Positions 1 through 7,619 of a DNA stretch of 39,029 bases are shown here, piece by piece. Each line of letters starts with the position of its first letter. Position 1 is the first letter of the stretch. Source of the stretch: UBA5734 sp964528645. GTDB taxonomy: Bacteria > Bacillota > Clostridia > Saccharofermentanales > UBA5734. The translations under genes and the position numbers were made by a program. Below the pieces are notes generated by a model that saw nothing but the letters and a program-made list of their open reading frames with translations, did no database searches and had not been told where the DNA came from. Location of the stretch: NCBI GenBank assembly GCA_964528645.1, contig CAZGSR010000026.1, positions 1-39,029 of the forward strand, given 5' to 3'.

Positions 1-53
1 CGCAGCATTTTAATGACTTTTTGTGCCTGAGCGAAGCGAAAGGAATGTTTATA

Positions 54-890
54 ATGATGAAACTAGTCGATTGCCATTCCCATACAGTCCACTATTCAAC
101 CGATGCCGCCCAGACGGTCGCTGAATTGATCCAGGATGCCAGAGATCATGACTTGGCTGGAATTTGCCTGACCGACCACTACGACAAGGATGTCAACTAC
201 ACCGGGATCGAACATATTTTTGATATTCCGGACTACTTCTCCCATTTAAACCAAGTCAGGGCTACAGCCGACCCACAGGACCCACCGCTTTTCATCGGGA
301 TCGAACTGGGCTGGATGCCTCACCTGACCCGGCTGTTCAACGAGATTATTGCCACCTGGCCATTTGACTCCGTCATTTTGTCGCTGCACAACATGGACGG
401 TAACAAGGATATTTTTGTCGATCGTTCTGTCTATGACCAGGGCGCATTAGCGGCCTATTCCCGTGCCCTGACCCAGATGGTCGACATGATGTCCAGTTGT
501 CCGGATTTTACCATTCTGGGGCATTACGACTATGTCAGCCGTTATTTCCCTGGCCAGACCATCCGGATGGACTATGCCCCTCTGGCCCGAGAGTTTGATG
601 CCTTGTTCGAACACTTGATCAGCCACGGCAAAGCCTTGGAACTGAACACGCGAACTGCCCTGAAATTCAAAAGTCAGGGCCTGACCGGCGATCAAGCCTG
701 GCCAGACCCTGCGATTTTCAGACGGTATCTGGAATTGGGGGGACAGTACATCAGCCTGAGCTCCGATTCCCACCAGAGCGGCCAGGCGGCGACGTTGTTC
801 CCGGAAGCACTCGATTTCCTGAAGTCAGTCGGAGTGCGTCAGCTGACGCATTTCGTCCATAAAAATCCGGTCCTGACTCCCATTATCTGA
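54..890 (+). CDS. PHP-domain phosphatase, histidinol-phosphatase (HisK/HisJ) family
   Basis: Predicted 278-residue metal-dependent phosphoesterase of the PHP superfamily; the closest known role is L-histidinol-phosphate hydrolysis in histidine synthesis. Visible PHP metal-ligand motifs in order: CHSHTVHYSTDA near the N-terminus (HxH), LTDHYDKD, GIELGW, SLHNMDG, GHYDYVSRY and a C-terminal SLSSDSHQ (DxH). Length fits the HisJ family (about 260-290). I chose the ATG at 54 because AAAGGA ends nine bases upstream; an ATG at 45 would add three residues. It is the only + strand gene and converges on iscU with 12 bases between the stops. No other his gene is present, so the substrate is not proven; other sugar or nucleotide phosphates are possible. 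Fold is certain, substrate is inference. Confidence 0.85.
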   Translation: MMKLVDCHSHTVHYSTDAAQTVAELIQDARDHDLAGICLTDHYDKDVNYTGIEHIFDIPDYFSHLNQVRATADPQDPPLFIGIELGWMPHLTRLFNEIIATWPFDSVILSLHNMDGNKDIFVDRSVYDQGALAAYSRALTQMVDMMSSCPDFTILGHYDYVSRYFPGQTIRMDYAPLAREFDALFEHLISHGKALELNTRTALKFKSQGLTGDQAWPDPAIFRRYLELGGQYISLSSDSHQSGQAATLFPEALDFLKSVGVRQLTHFVHKNPVLTPII

Positions 891-906
891 TCGCGTCAGC
901 GATCAG
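887..906. terminator. hairpin between convergent PHP and iscU genes
   Basis: A perfect 8-bp inverted repeat, CTGATCGC and GCGATCAG around a GTCA loop, contains the PHP stop codon in one arm and the iscU stop in the other. It reads as a hairpin on both strands, so it could act as a shared, bidirectional transcript end. Neither side has a proper U-tract, so intrinsic termination would be weak; it may instead protect the 3' ends. Confidence 0.5.
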
Positions 907-1349
907 TGGTGCTCTTCCCCGTGATCGTGTGCGTCATCATCGAGCATGTCGAACAACTTCTTGTATTCGTCGGTCATGCGGCCGGTTGACTCGAAATATT
1001 CCTTGAGGGCAGCCTTGACCGCCTGTTCAGCCAGTAAGGAACAGTGCATTTTAACCGGCGGCAGGCCATCGAGCGCTTCGGCCACTGCCTTGTTGGTCAA
1101 TAGCAAAGCTTCATCCAGCGTCTTGCCCTTGATCATTTCCGTCGCCATGCTTGACGTGGCGATCGCAGATCCGCAACCAAAGGTTTTAAATTTGGCATCG
1201 ACAATGATGTCGTTTTCAATTTTCAGATAGACTTTCATGATGTCGCCACACTTGGCGTTGCCCACCATGCCGGTCGCCGATGCATCGGCAATCTCCCCGA
1301 CATTGCGCGGATTCATGAAATGGTCCATAACTTTGTCACTGTATTCCAT
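903..1349 (-). CDS. iscU: Fe-S cluster assembly scaffold IscU/NifU-like
   Basis: A 148-residue scaffold on which Fe-S clusters are built from sulfur supplied by IscS. Three cluster-ligand cysteines stand in family positions: C34 (AKCGD), C59 (FGCGSA) and C103 (MHCSLLAEQA). It is the clostridial NifU-N type with no HscA-binding LPPVK; the related string here is LPPVKMHC just before C103. The C-terminus carries an acidic, histidine-rich tail (DDDAHDHGEEHH) not needed by the fold, which could bind metal. The start at 1349 has GAGG six bases upstream; an upstream in-frame start gives only a non-conserved extension. It lies 14 bases after iscS, evidently cotranscribed. Confidence 0.95.
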   Translation of the reverse strand: MEYSDKVMDHFMNPRNVGEIADASATGMVGNAKCGDIMKVYLKIENDIIVDAKFKTFGCGSAIATSSMATEMIKGKTLDEALLLTNKAVAEALDGLPPVKMHCSLLAEQAVKAALKEYFESTGRMTDEYKKLFDMLDDDAHDHGEEHH

Positions 1350-1363
1350 AAAGGTCCTCTCTT

Positions 1364-2554
1364 TCAACCGTGCGTTTCTTTTAAATAAGCTTCATACAGG
1401 GGCGAGATATCCCGCAGCCTGGAGACAATTTTGACCAGGGATTCGACCAGACGGTCAATGTCCTCTGCTTCACTGCTTTTGCCAAATGAAACCCGCAGAG
1501 ACCCGTGGGCTTTTTCGTGGGGCAGGCCGATTGCCAGCAGGACATGGGACGGGTCCAGCGATCCAGAGGTGCAGGCCGATCCCGACGAACACTCGAACCC
1601 GAAATGATCGAGCATGATCAGGATCGATTCCCCTTCGATGAATTCGAAGGAAAAATTGACATTGTTCGGCAGTCGTTCGGTGCGATGGCCATTAAGCCGG
1701 GTATGCGGGACTGCATGCAAAACTTTTTCGATCAGATCATCGCGCAAAGCAGAAAGCCGCTGGGTGTTCTCAGCCATTTCAGCCATGGCCAGCTCGAAAG
1801 CCTTGGCAAAACCAATGATGTACGGCACATTTTCCGTGCCACCGCGCCGGTTGCGCTCCTGGGCCCCACCATCCATAAAGGTGGCGATCCGGGTTCCGCG
1901 GCGGATGTAGAGGGCACCGACACCCTTGGGGGCGTACATCTTGTGCCCCGAGAAGGAAAGCAGGTCAACCGGCAGGGTCGAAACATCAATCGGGATTGCT
2001 CCAGCCGCCTGGACCGCATCGGAATGGAACGTCACTTTGTGTTCCCGGCAGATGGCTCCGATTTCAGCGATCGGCTGGATGGTTCCGATCTCATTGTTAG
2101 CCATCATGATGGTGACCAGGATGGTGTCGGGTCGGATCGCCTGACGGACTGATTCTGGATCGACCCGGCCATCACCATCGACATCGAGATAGGTGATCTC
2201 GTACCCCTGGGCTGCCAGGGCTTCACAGCTGTGCAGGACCGCATGGTGTTCGATCTTGGAGGTGATGATGTGGCGGCCTTTTTTCTCCAATGCCCGGGCG
2301 ACACCTTTGATCGCCCAGTTGTCGGATTCCGTGCCACAAGAAGTGAAATAGATTTCGTGCGCCTGGGCCTGGATACAGGTGGCGATGCGCTGGCGGGCAT
2401 CCTCCAGCAGGCGTTTGGCCTCCTGGCCCCTGTGGTAGAAAGAGGATGGATTGCCAAATTGTTCCTGGAAAATCGGCAACATGGCGTCCATGACTTCCGG
2501 GCGGACGGGTGTTGTCGCAGCATGATCGAGATAGACTCGTTTGGTGGCACTCAT
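1364..2554 (-). CDS. iscS: cysteine desulfurase IscS (group I)
   Basis: PLP enzyme of 396 residues converting cysteine to alanine plus an enzyme-bound persulfide that feeds IscU. The N-terminus YLDHAATTPVRPEVM, the PLP-binding lysine in SGHKMYAPKG (K205) and the flexible catalytic loop SSGSACTSGS with C328 are all visible; the long loop marks the IscS/NifS group I type. The start at 2554 is set by alignment with the family and a GGGAG nine bases upstream. It heads a two-gene iscS-iscU operon, without the iscA, hscBA and fdx genes of proteobacterial isc operons. A second cysteine desulfurase at 7620-8762 serves ThiI, so this one is probably the housekeeping Fe-S enzyme. Confidence 0.96.
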   Translation of the reverse strand: MSATKRVYLDHAATTPVRPEVMDAMLPIFQEQFGNPSSFYHRGQEAKRLLEDARQRIATCIQAQAHEIYFTSCGTESDNWAIKGVARALEKKGRHIITSKIEHHAVLHSCEALAAQGYEITYLDVDGDGRVDPESVRQAIRPDTILVTIMMANNEIGTIQPIAEIGAICREHKVTFHSDAVQAAGAIPIDVSTLPVDLLSFSGHKMYAPKGVGALYIRRGTRIATFMDGGAQERNRRGGTENVPYIIGFAKAFELAMAEMAENTQRLSALRDDLIEKVLHAVPHTRLNGHRTERLPNNVNFSFEFIEGESILIMLDHFGFECSSGSACTSGSLDPSHVLLAIGLPHEKAHGSLRVSFGKSSEAEDIDRLVESLVKIVSRLRDISPLYEAYLKETHG

Positions 2555-2643
2555 GAAATAATACTCCCTTGCCTCGAGATACGTTTCCACTTTAGGCGAT
2601 TCAAACCAGCTGTGTTGTAACTTCTGTTACTGGGGCTCCCAAT

Positions 2644-2664
2644 ATCCTACAATATTACTAGGAT
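2644..2664 (-). promoter_or_regulatory. palindrome at the iscS transcription start (possible Rrf2/IscR-type operator)
   Basis: Inverted repeat ATCCTA-N9-TAGGAT lies immediately downstream of the candidate iscS -10 and covers the expected start site. The CC-N13-GG spacing resembles operators of Rrf2-family Fe-S regulators such as IscR, though the conserved A/T at the next positions do not match well. No Rrf2 regulator is encoded in the window. The dyad is seen; the regulator is inference. Confidence 0.45.
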
Positions 2665-2669
2665 TACAT

Positions 2670-2697
2670 TGAATACAGGCGGAATTTGCACGTTCAA
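2670..2697 (-). promoter_or_regulatory. candidate promoter for iscS-iscU
   Basis: Read on the minus strand: -35 TTGAAC, 16-base spacer, -10 TATTCA. The -35 overlaps the last codons of rarA. Two dyads follow: the one at 2644-2664 and a small GTAAC-N4-GTTAC near 2615-2628. The elements are moderate matches to a sigma-A promoter. Confidence 0.4.
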
Positions 2698-4013
2698 TTG
2701 GTTGTAGCCGAATCCCCAGTTTGTTTGCGCCGCTTTTTCAGCCATTCAGTCACCTTGGCCTCATAACCGTTCTGGCTGGGTTGGTAGTAGATCGTTCCAG
2801 CAATTTCAGCTGGCAAGTAATCCTGATCGACAATATGCCCCGGATAATCATGGGCGTACTTGTAGCCGACACCGTACCCAAGCTCAGACATCCCCTTAGC
2901 TGGAGCATTGCGCAGATGCATGGGCACCTCTCCTGTGCGACGGTTGTTGACATCATCCAGAGCCTGGTCGATGGCCAGGTAGGCGGCGTTGGATTTCGGA
3001 CTGGTGGCCACAGCCAGAGCTGCTTCAGATAGGAGGATCCGAGCTTCCGGCATTCCAACCGCCATCGCTCCCTGATAGGCGGCCATGGCGACCTGGATCA
3101 TCTGTGGATTGGCCAGACCGACGTCTTCGGCGGCACAGATCAGGATGCGTCGGGCGAGAAATTCGATGTCTTCACCACCATGCAGAGCCCGGGCCAGATA
3201 AAACACCGTGGCGTCCGGGTCACTGCCGCGCATCGATTTGATGAAGGCACTGATGTTGTCATAATGGCTCTCTCCGGTGGCATCATAGGCGATGCTGCGC
3301 TTTTGGGCACAATCCTGCAAAGTGTCTTTGTCGAGCTGGACGATACCTTCGGCTGACGGAGGCGTCGTGACGACAGCCAGCTCGAGGGCATTGAGCGCAA
3401 TCCGGGCATCTCCATTGGCAACATCACAGAGGAAATCCAGCGCCTGGTCAGCCCAGGTAACCTGGAACTGGCCCAGTCCCCTTTCCTGGTCTGCCAGGGC
3501 TTGATCGATGATTTGGCGGATCTGCCCAGTTTCCAGTGGTTTCAGGGCAAACACGGTCGAGCGCGAGATCAGGGCTTTGTTGACCTCAAAATAGGGGTTT
3601 TCAGTTGTCGCACCGACCAGGATCAGGGTGCCGTCCTCGACGGATGGCAACAGGGCATCCTGCTGGGCTTTGTTGAAACGATGGATTTCATCGACAAAAA
3701 GCACCGTCTTGCCAGAGGGGGTGAGCAACGGATTCTGGCTGTCCGCAATGACGCGCTTGATGTCCGCCACACCGGAGGTCACGGCATTGAGCATGACAAA
3801 ACTGGCCTGGGTGGTCTGTGCGATCACCCGGGCCAGCGATGTTTTACCAGTTCCTGGCGGACCAAACAGGATGATCGAACTAAGGCGGTCCGCCTCGATC
3901 ATCCGGCGCAACATTTTGCCCTTGCCCAGGATGTGCTCCTGGCCAACATACTCTGAAAGCATGCGGGGAGCCATCCTGTATGCAAGTGGTTGCCGGGACG
4001 TGTGGGGTATCAT
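2694..4013 (-). CDS. rarA: replication-associated recombination protein RarA/MgsA (AAA+ ATPase)
   Basis: A 439-residue AAA+ protein related to clamp loaders that acts at stalled replication forks. Walker A FGPPGTGKTSLARV is near residue 50 and Walker B VLFVDEIHRFNKAQQ near residue 105, followed by sensor motif GATTENPYFEV. The C-terminal half contains the family's MgsA region (RSIAYDATGESHYDNISAF; MRGSDPDA; YKYAHDYPGH). Length matches the family. The ATG at 4013 lacks a clear Shine-Dalgarno, and the gene follows glyA after 29 bases, so it is probably translated from the glyA transcript. It is followed by the iscS promoter. Confidence 0.95.
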   Translation of the reverse strand: MIPHTSRQPLAYRMAPRMLSEYVGQEHILGKGKMLRRMIEADRLSSIILFGPPGTGKTSLARVIAQTTQASFVMLNAVTSGVADIKRVIADSQNPLLTPSGKTVLFVDEIHRFNKAQQDALLPSVEDGTLILVGATTENPYFEVNKALISRSTVFALKPLETGQIRQIIDQALADQERGLGQFQVTWADQALDFLCDVANGDARIALNALELAVVTTPPSAEGIVQLDKDTLQDCAQKRSIAYDATGESHYDNISAFIKSMRGSDPDATVFYLARALHGGEDIEFLARRILICAAEDVGLANPQMIQVAMAAYQGAMAVGMPEARILLSEAALAVATSPKSNAAYLAIDQALDDVNNRRTGEVPMHLRNAPAKGMSELGYGVGYKYAHDYPGHIVDQDYLPAEIAGTIYYQPSQNGYEAKVTEWLKKRRKQTGDSATTN

Positions 4014-4042
4014 GGATGGTGTTGTTCTCTGGCCAGATGAGG

Positions 4043-5284
4043 TCAGAGGCTAGGATAGAGCGGATACTTCACAACCAGCTCGGCGACTCGGTTGCGGATC
4101 GTCTCATGATGGCCGTCATAATCATTCAGGGTCAGGGCGATCAGGTCGGCGATCTCATCCATGTCAGCCGGTGTCATGCCGCGGCTGGTCACAGCCGGGG
4201 TGCCGAGGCGGATACCGCTGGTGATGGTCGGCTTCTCCGGATCGTAAGGGATGCCGTTCTTGTTGCAGGTGATGTTGACCTCATCGAGACGCAGTTGCAT
4301 CTCTTTGCCTGAGACGCCTGTCCCGCGCAGATCGACCAGCATCAGGTGGTTGTCGGTGCCGCCCGAGACCAGATTGATGCCTCGTTTCATCAGGCCTGCC
4401 GCCAGTGCTTTGGCATTGTCGAGGATGTGCTGCTGGTAGACTTTGAATGAAGGCTCAAGCGCTTCCTTGAAGGCAACAGCCTTGCCGGCGATGACATGCA
4501 TCAGGGGGCCACCCTGCTGGCCAGGGAAGACAGCCGAGTCAATGGCTTTGGCGTAGTCGGCCTTGCACAGGATCATGCCACCCCGCGGACCACGCAGGGT
4601 CTTATGGGTGGTTGTGGTGACGAAATCGGCATAGGGAACTGGATTGGGGTGCAGGCCAGCCGCAACCAGGCCAGCGATATGGGCCATGTCAACGAACAGC
4701 AAAGCACCGACTTCGTCCGCAATCGCTCGGAACTTGGCAAAATCGATGGTCCGCGGATAGGCACTGGCACCAGCCACGATCATTTTCGGCTGGGTGCGGC
4801 GTGCTACTTCCAGGATCTGGTCATAATCAATCAGACAGGTGCCTTCGGATACTTTATAGGACTCCGCATGGTAGGTCTTGCCGGAGACATTTTTGAACAT
4901 GCCGTGGGTCAGATGACCACCGTGGGCCAGGTCCATGCCCAGGATGGTGTCACCCGGTTCGAGCATGGCAAAATAGACCGCGGTATTGGCCTGGGCACCG
5001 GAATGGGGCTGGACATTGACATGATCCGCACCAAACAGCAACTTGGCTCGTTCGATGGCGAGGTTCTCGGCAATATCGACGTATTCGCAGCCGCCATAGT
5101 AGCGTTTGCCGGGGTAGCCTTCGGCATATTTATTCGTCAGTGGTGTGCCGACGGCCTCGAGAACGGCTTCGCTGACGAAATTTTCCGATGCGATCAGTTC
5201 GATCTTGGAACGCTGGCGGCCGATTTCGAGCTGGACAGCCGAGTAGATTTCCGGATCAACCTGGGCCAAATGCTGATAAGTCAT
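4043..5284 (-). CDS. glyA: serine hydroxymethyltransferase
   Basis: A 413-residue PLP enzyme interconverting serine and glycine with transfer of the one-carbon unit to tetrahydrofolate. The PLP lysine is K228 in TTTTHKTLRGPRGG, and the N-terminal substrate-binding segments (IASENFVS, NKYAEGYPGKRYYGG) are intact. The start at 5284 is preceded by AGAGAGG. It connects functionally to folD in this window, which processes the methylene-THF it makes. It has its own promoter in the end of the preceding gene. Confidence 0.98.
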   Translation of the reverse strand: MTYQHLAQVDPEIYSAVQLEIGRQRSKIELIASENFVSEAVLEAVGTPLTNKYAEGYPGKRYYGGCEYVDIAENLAIERAKLLFGADHVNVQPHSGAQANTAVYFAMLEPGDTILGMDLAHGGHLTHGMFKNVSGKTYHAESYKVSEGTCLIDYDQILEVARRTQPKMIVAGASAYPRTIDFAKFRAIADEVGALLFVDMAHIAGLVAAGLHPNPVPYADFVTTTTHKTLRGPRGGMILCKADYAKAIDSAVFPGQQGGPLMHVIAGKAVAFKEALEPSFKVYQQHILDNAKALAAGLMKRGINLVSGGTDNHLMLVDLRGTGVSGKEMQLRLDEVNITCNKNGIPYDPEKPTITSGIRLGTPAVTSRGMTPADMDEIADLIALTLNDYDGHHETIRNRVAELVVKYPLYPSL

Positions 5285-5314
5285 AAAGTACCTCTCTTTT
5301 GGAATTTCACATTC

Positions 5315-5342
5315 ATTGTAAACAATCAGGTGATTTTGTAAA
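5315..5342 (-). promoter_or_regulatory. promoter for glyA
   Basis: Minus-strand -35 TTTACA, 16-base spacer, -10 TACAAT, 30 bases before the glyA start; the -35 lies in the last codons of the AIR-synthase-family gene. Both hexamers match the sigma-A consensus at five of six positions. The -10 sits inside a small dyad ATTGTTTACAAT. Confidence 0.6.
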
Positions 5343-6306
5343 GTTCATCCGGTCCTGGCGGGGCCATTTCCGAGGCAATTCCTGAACAAAACTGGACATA
5401 TTGGACTTCCTGGGTCAAACGGCCGATCTGGCTGGCGAGGATGCCTGACTCGGCCAGGGATTTCTGGACGAGATCCGGTTTGTCGGTTGCGATCAACAGG
5501 CTGCCGCTGGAGATCAGGCGGTACGGATCAAGGCCCAGTTCGTGCGTGATCTGGCGGGTCAGGGGATGAAGCGGGATCGCATCGATTGTAATTTCCAGTC
5601 CCAGTCCACAAGCCTGGGCCATCTCCCAGGCAGCTCCCAGGATGCCGCCCTCAGTGGCATCGTGCATGGCATGGACACCCAGTTGGCCACCGATGATGCC
5701 CTCGGGTACAACACTGATCTGGGCAATCAGATTTCTGGCCGCAGCCAGGTCAGATTCGGACAGGACACGGCTGAGGCGAGCCTTCTGGTCAGCTGCCAGA
5801 ATAGCCGTCCCCTCGAGCCCACCCGTCTTGGTCATCAACAAGGTGTCGCCAGGCTGTCCCCCATCGCTCTGAACCATGTGGCCGGATTCGGCAAATCCGA
5901 TCGCCGTTGTCGTGACGATGAAACGATTGACTGCATCGCTGACTTCGGTATGGCCGCCGGCGATGCTGACACCCAGTTTTTCAGCCGTCTGGCTGGCTTG
6001 TTCGATCACGGCTGCGACATCCTCGGCAGTGGCCCAGGGTGGTGCGATCAGGACCAGGAGGATGCCCTTGGGCTGGATCCCGAAAGCGGCCAGGTCGTTG
6101 CAGGAAACGTGGATCGCCAGACTGCCGATATCGGCACTGGCACCCGTGATAGGGTCTGTCGAGAGAACGGCCAGGCCATCTTTGAAACGAATGGCAGCAC
6201 AATCGAGCCCGGTCGCCGGGCCGCAGACGATATCATCCGACAGAACCGGCAGCCGGTGCAGGACCAGGTCCTCGAGATTAGCCGGGTCCAGTTTGCCGAC
6301 CTTCAT
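5326..6306 (-). CDS. AIR synthase family protein (HypE/ThiL-like fold), function unknown
   Basis: A 326-residue protein of the PurM/AIR-synthase superfamily, COG0309 (HypE-like) group. Visible family strings: the N-terminal ATP/metal-binding segment GLDCAAIRF, VLSTDPITGASADIG, HVSCNDLAAFGIQP, IAGGHTEVSDAVNR, and the C-terminal domain with MHDATEGGILGAAWEMA. It lacks the C-terminal PRVC(I/W/Y) motif of true HypE, and no hydrogenase genes are present. Its ATG overlaps the thiI stop (ATGA), so it is translationally coupled to thiI, which points to sulfur or thiamine-related ATP chemistry, but that is inference. Thiamine-phosphate kinase-like activity is an alternative. Confidence 0.85.
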   Translation of the reverse strand: MKVGKLDPANLEDLVLHRLPVLSDDIVCGPATGLDCAAIRFKDGLAVLSTDPITGASADIGSLAIHVSCNDLAAFGIQPKGILLVLIAPPWATAEDVAAVIEQASQTAEKLGVSIAGGHTEVSDAVNRFIVTTTAIGFAESGHMVQSDGGQPGDTLLMTKTGGLEGTAILAADQKARLSRVLSESDLAAARNLIAQISVVPEGIIGGQLGVHAMHDATEGGILGAAWEMAQACGLGLEITIDAIPLHPLTRQITHELGLDPYRLISSGSLLIATDKPDLVQKSLAESGILASQIGRLTQEVQYVQFCSGIASEMAPPGPDELYKIT

Positions 6307-7577
6307 AACTCACCATCCTGGGTGCCATCACCATACCGGGGGGTGATGATCTCCGTTTCTATCGCGGAAAGTCCTTGGGTGACAAGCGCCTCGATATCGA
6401 GGTCCTTTTCTGCTTCCAGGGCATCGGCCAGGCTGGGATGGGTCTTGGGATGCTTGGCGACAAAGACCGTGCAGCAATCCTCATAAGGCAAAATCGAGGT
6501 TTCAAAGGTGCCGATCCGACGGGCAATGGATACCGTGTCATCTTTGTCGAGGCCAATCAAGGGCCGGAACACGGGACGCGTGCTGATCTGGTCGGTGGTG
6601 ACCAGTGCCTCCAGGGTCTGGCTGGCCACCTGTCCCAGGCTTTCTCCTGTGATCAATGCTTTCAATTGGTTTTGCCCGGCAAAGCGGTCGGCGATTCGCA
6701 TCATCATGCGGCGCATGACAATGGTCATCATTTCCGGCGGGCAGAAATCGCGCAACGTGATCTGGATATCGGTGAAGTTGACCACATGGAGCCGGATCCG
6801 GCCGGCATAGCGGGCGATGAGCCGAGCCAGCTCGACAACTTTTTCCCTGGCCTGGTCACTGGTGAATGGATACGCATGAAAATACATGGCATCCAGCATC
6901 ATGCCCCGCGATGCCATCAGGTAGCCGGCCACCGGGCTGTCTATTCCACCGGATAAGAGCAGCAGGCCATGGCCACTGGTGCCGACAGGTAATCCGCGAT
7001 GCGCTTTGATAATCGAGCTGTAGAGATAATTCTTTTCCCGGACTTCGATATAGAGGATGAAATCAGGTTTTTTGACCTGGACAGTCAGCTGGCTGGAAAA
7101 ACGTTCAACCAGAAGACCGCCGATCCGTTCGCTGATTTCCGGCGACTGGAAAGGAAATGATTTGAGTCCGCGCCGGGATTCAACCTTGAAGGTCCGTTTC
7201 CGGCCATCTGACAGAAGCTGGCCGACATAGTCGACAGCCATGGTTTCGATCGCTTCGATCCCACCGGAGAAACGCCAGACCGGGCTGATGGAAACGACGC
7301 CAAACACATCCTTGATCCGGTTGATGATTGTCTCCACCAGACTGTCATCGCCAAAGCCTTCTGGCGAGGTGGCTGGATCCGGTTCGAGCCAGATCCTGGA
7401 ATGGCTCTGCTGGATCGAAAAATGGCCGAGATCTTTGAGCCGGTGCTTCATGTTGCGAATCACCTGCTGTTCAAATTTATGTCGATTCATCCCCTTGAGT
7501 GTGATTTCGCCCAGACGGACCAGCAGGATTTTTTCCCTGGCAAGAGCGCTGTTGGTTGCTGCATGTTGTTCTGGCAT
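6303..7577 (-). CDS. thiI: tRNA 4-thiouridine synthetase ThiI (short form)
   Basis: A 424-residue enzyme that adenylates U8 of tRNA and inserts sulfur. An N-terminal ferredoxin-like plus THUMP region (about residues 15-185) is followed by a PP-loop ATPase domain with LLLSGGIDSPVAGYLM near residue 200. A conserved cysteine pair lies in YEDCCTVF near residue 377. The C-terminal rhodanese domain of E. coli ThiI (482 residues) is absent, as in Bacillus ThiI, which takes sulfur directly from a dedicated cysteine desulfurase. Exactly such a gene lies immediately upstream. The start is supported by AGAGGAAG upstream of the ATG. Confidence 0.95.
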   Translation of the reverse strand: MPEQHAATNSALAREKILLVRLGEITLKGMNRHKFEQQVIRNMKHRLKDLGHFSIQQSHSRIWLEPDPATSPEGFGDDSLVETIINRIKDVFGVVSISPVWRFSGGIEAIETMAVDYVGQLLSDGRKRTFKVESRRGLKSFPFQSPEISERIGGLLVERFSSQLTVQVKKPDFILYIEVREKNYLYSSIIKAHRGLPVGTSGHGLLLLSGGIDSPVAGYLMASRGMMLDAMYFHAYPFTSDQAREKVVELARLIARYAGRIRLHVVNFTDIQITLRDFCPPEMMTIVMRRMMMRIADRFAGQNQLKALITGESLGQVASQTLEALVTTDQISTRPVFRPLIGLDKDDTVSIARRIGTFETSILPYEDCCTVFVAKHPKTHPSLADALEAEKDLDIEALVTQGLSAIETEIITPRYGDGTQDGEL

Positions 7578-7619
7578 GGTCTTCCTCTATCTTCGTTCTA
7601 AATTTTTAAAAGCGGGTCT

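Noticed and set aside
4496..5341. 281-codon + strand frame over glyA, and similar long + strand frames over iscS, proC, folD, ftsK and rnhB
   Set aside because: All lie opposite well-conserved minus-strand genes and show no protein family of their own.
5326..6306. Assignment as hydrogenase maturation protein HypE or selenophosphate synthetase SelD
   Set aside because: The HypE C-terminal cysteine motif is missing, no hyp or hydrogenase genes are nearby, and the SelD N-terminal Cys/Sec glycine-rich segment is not present.
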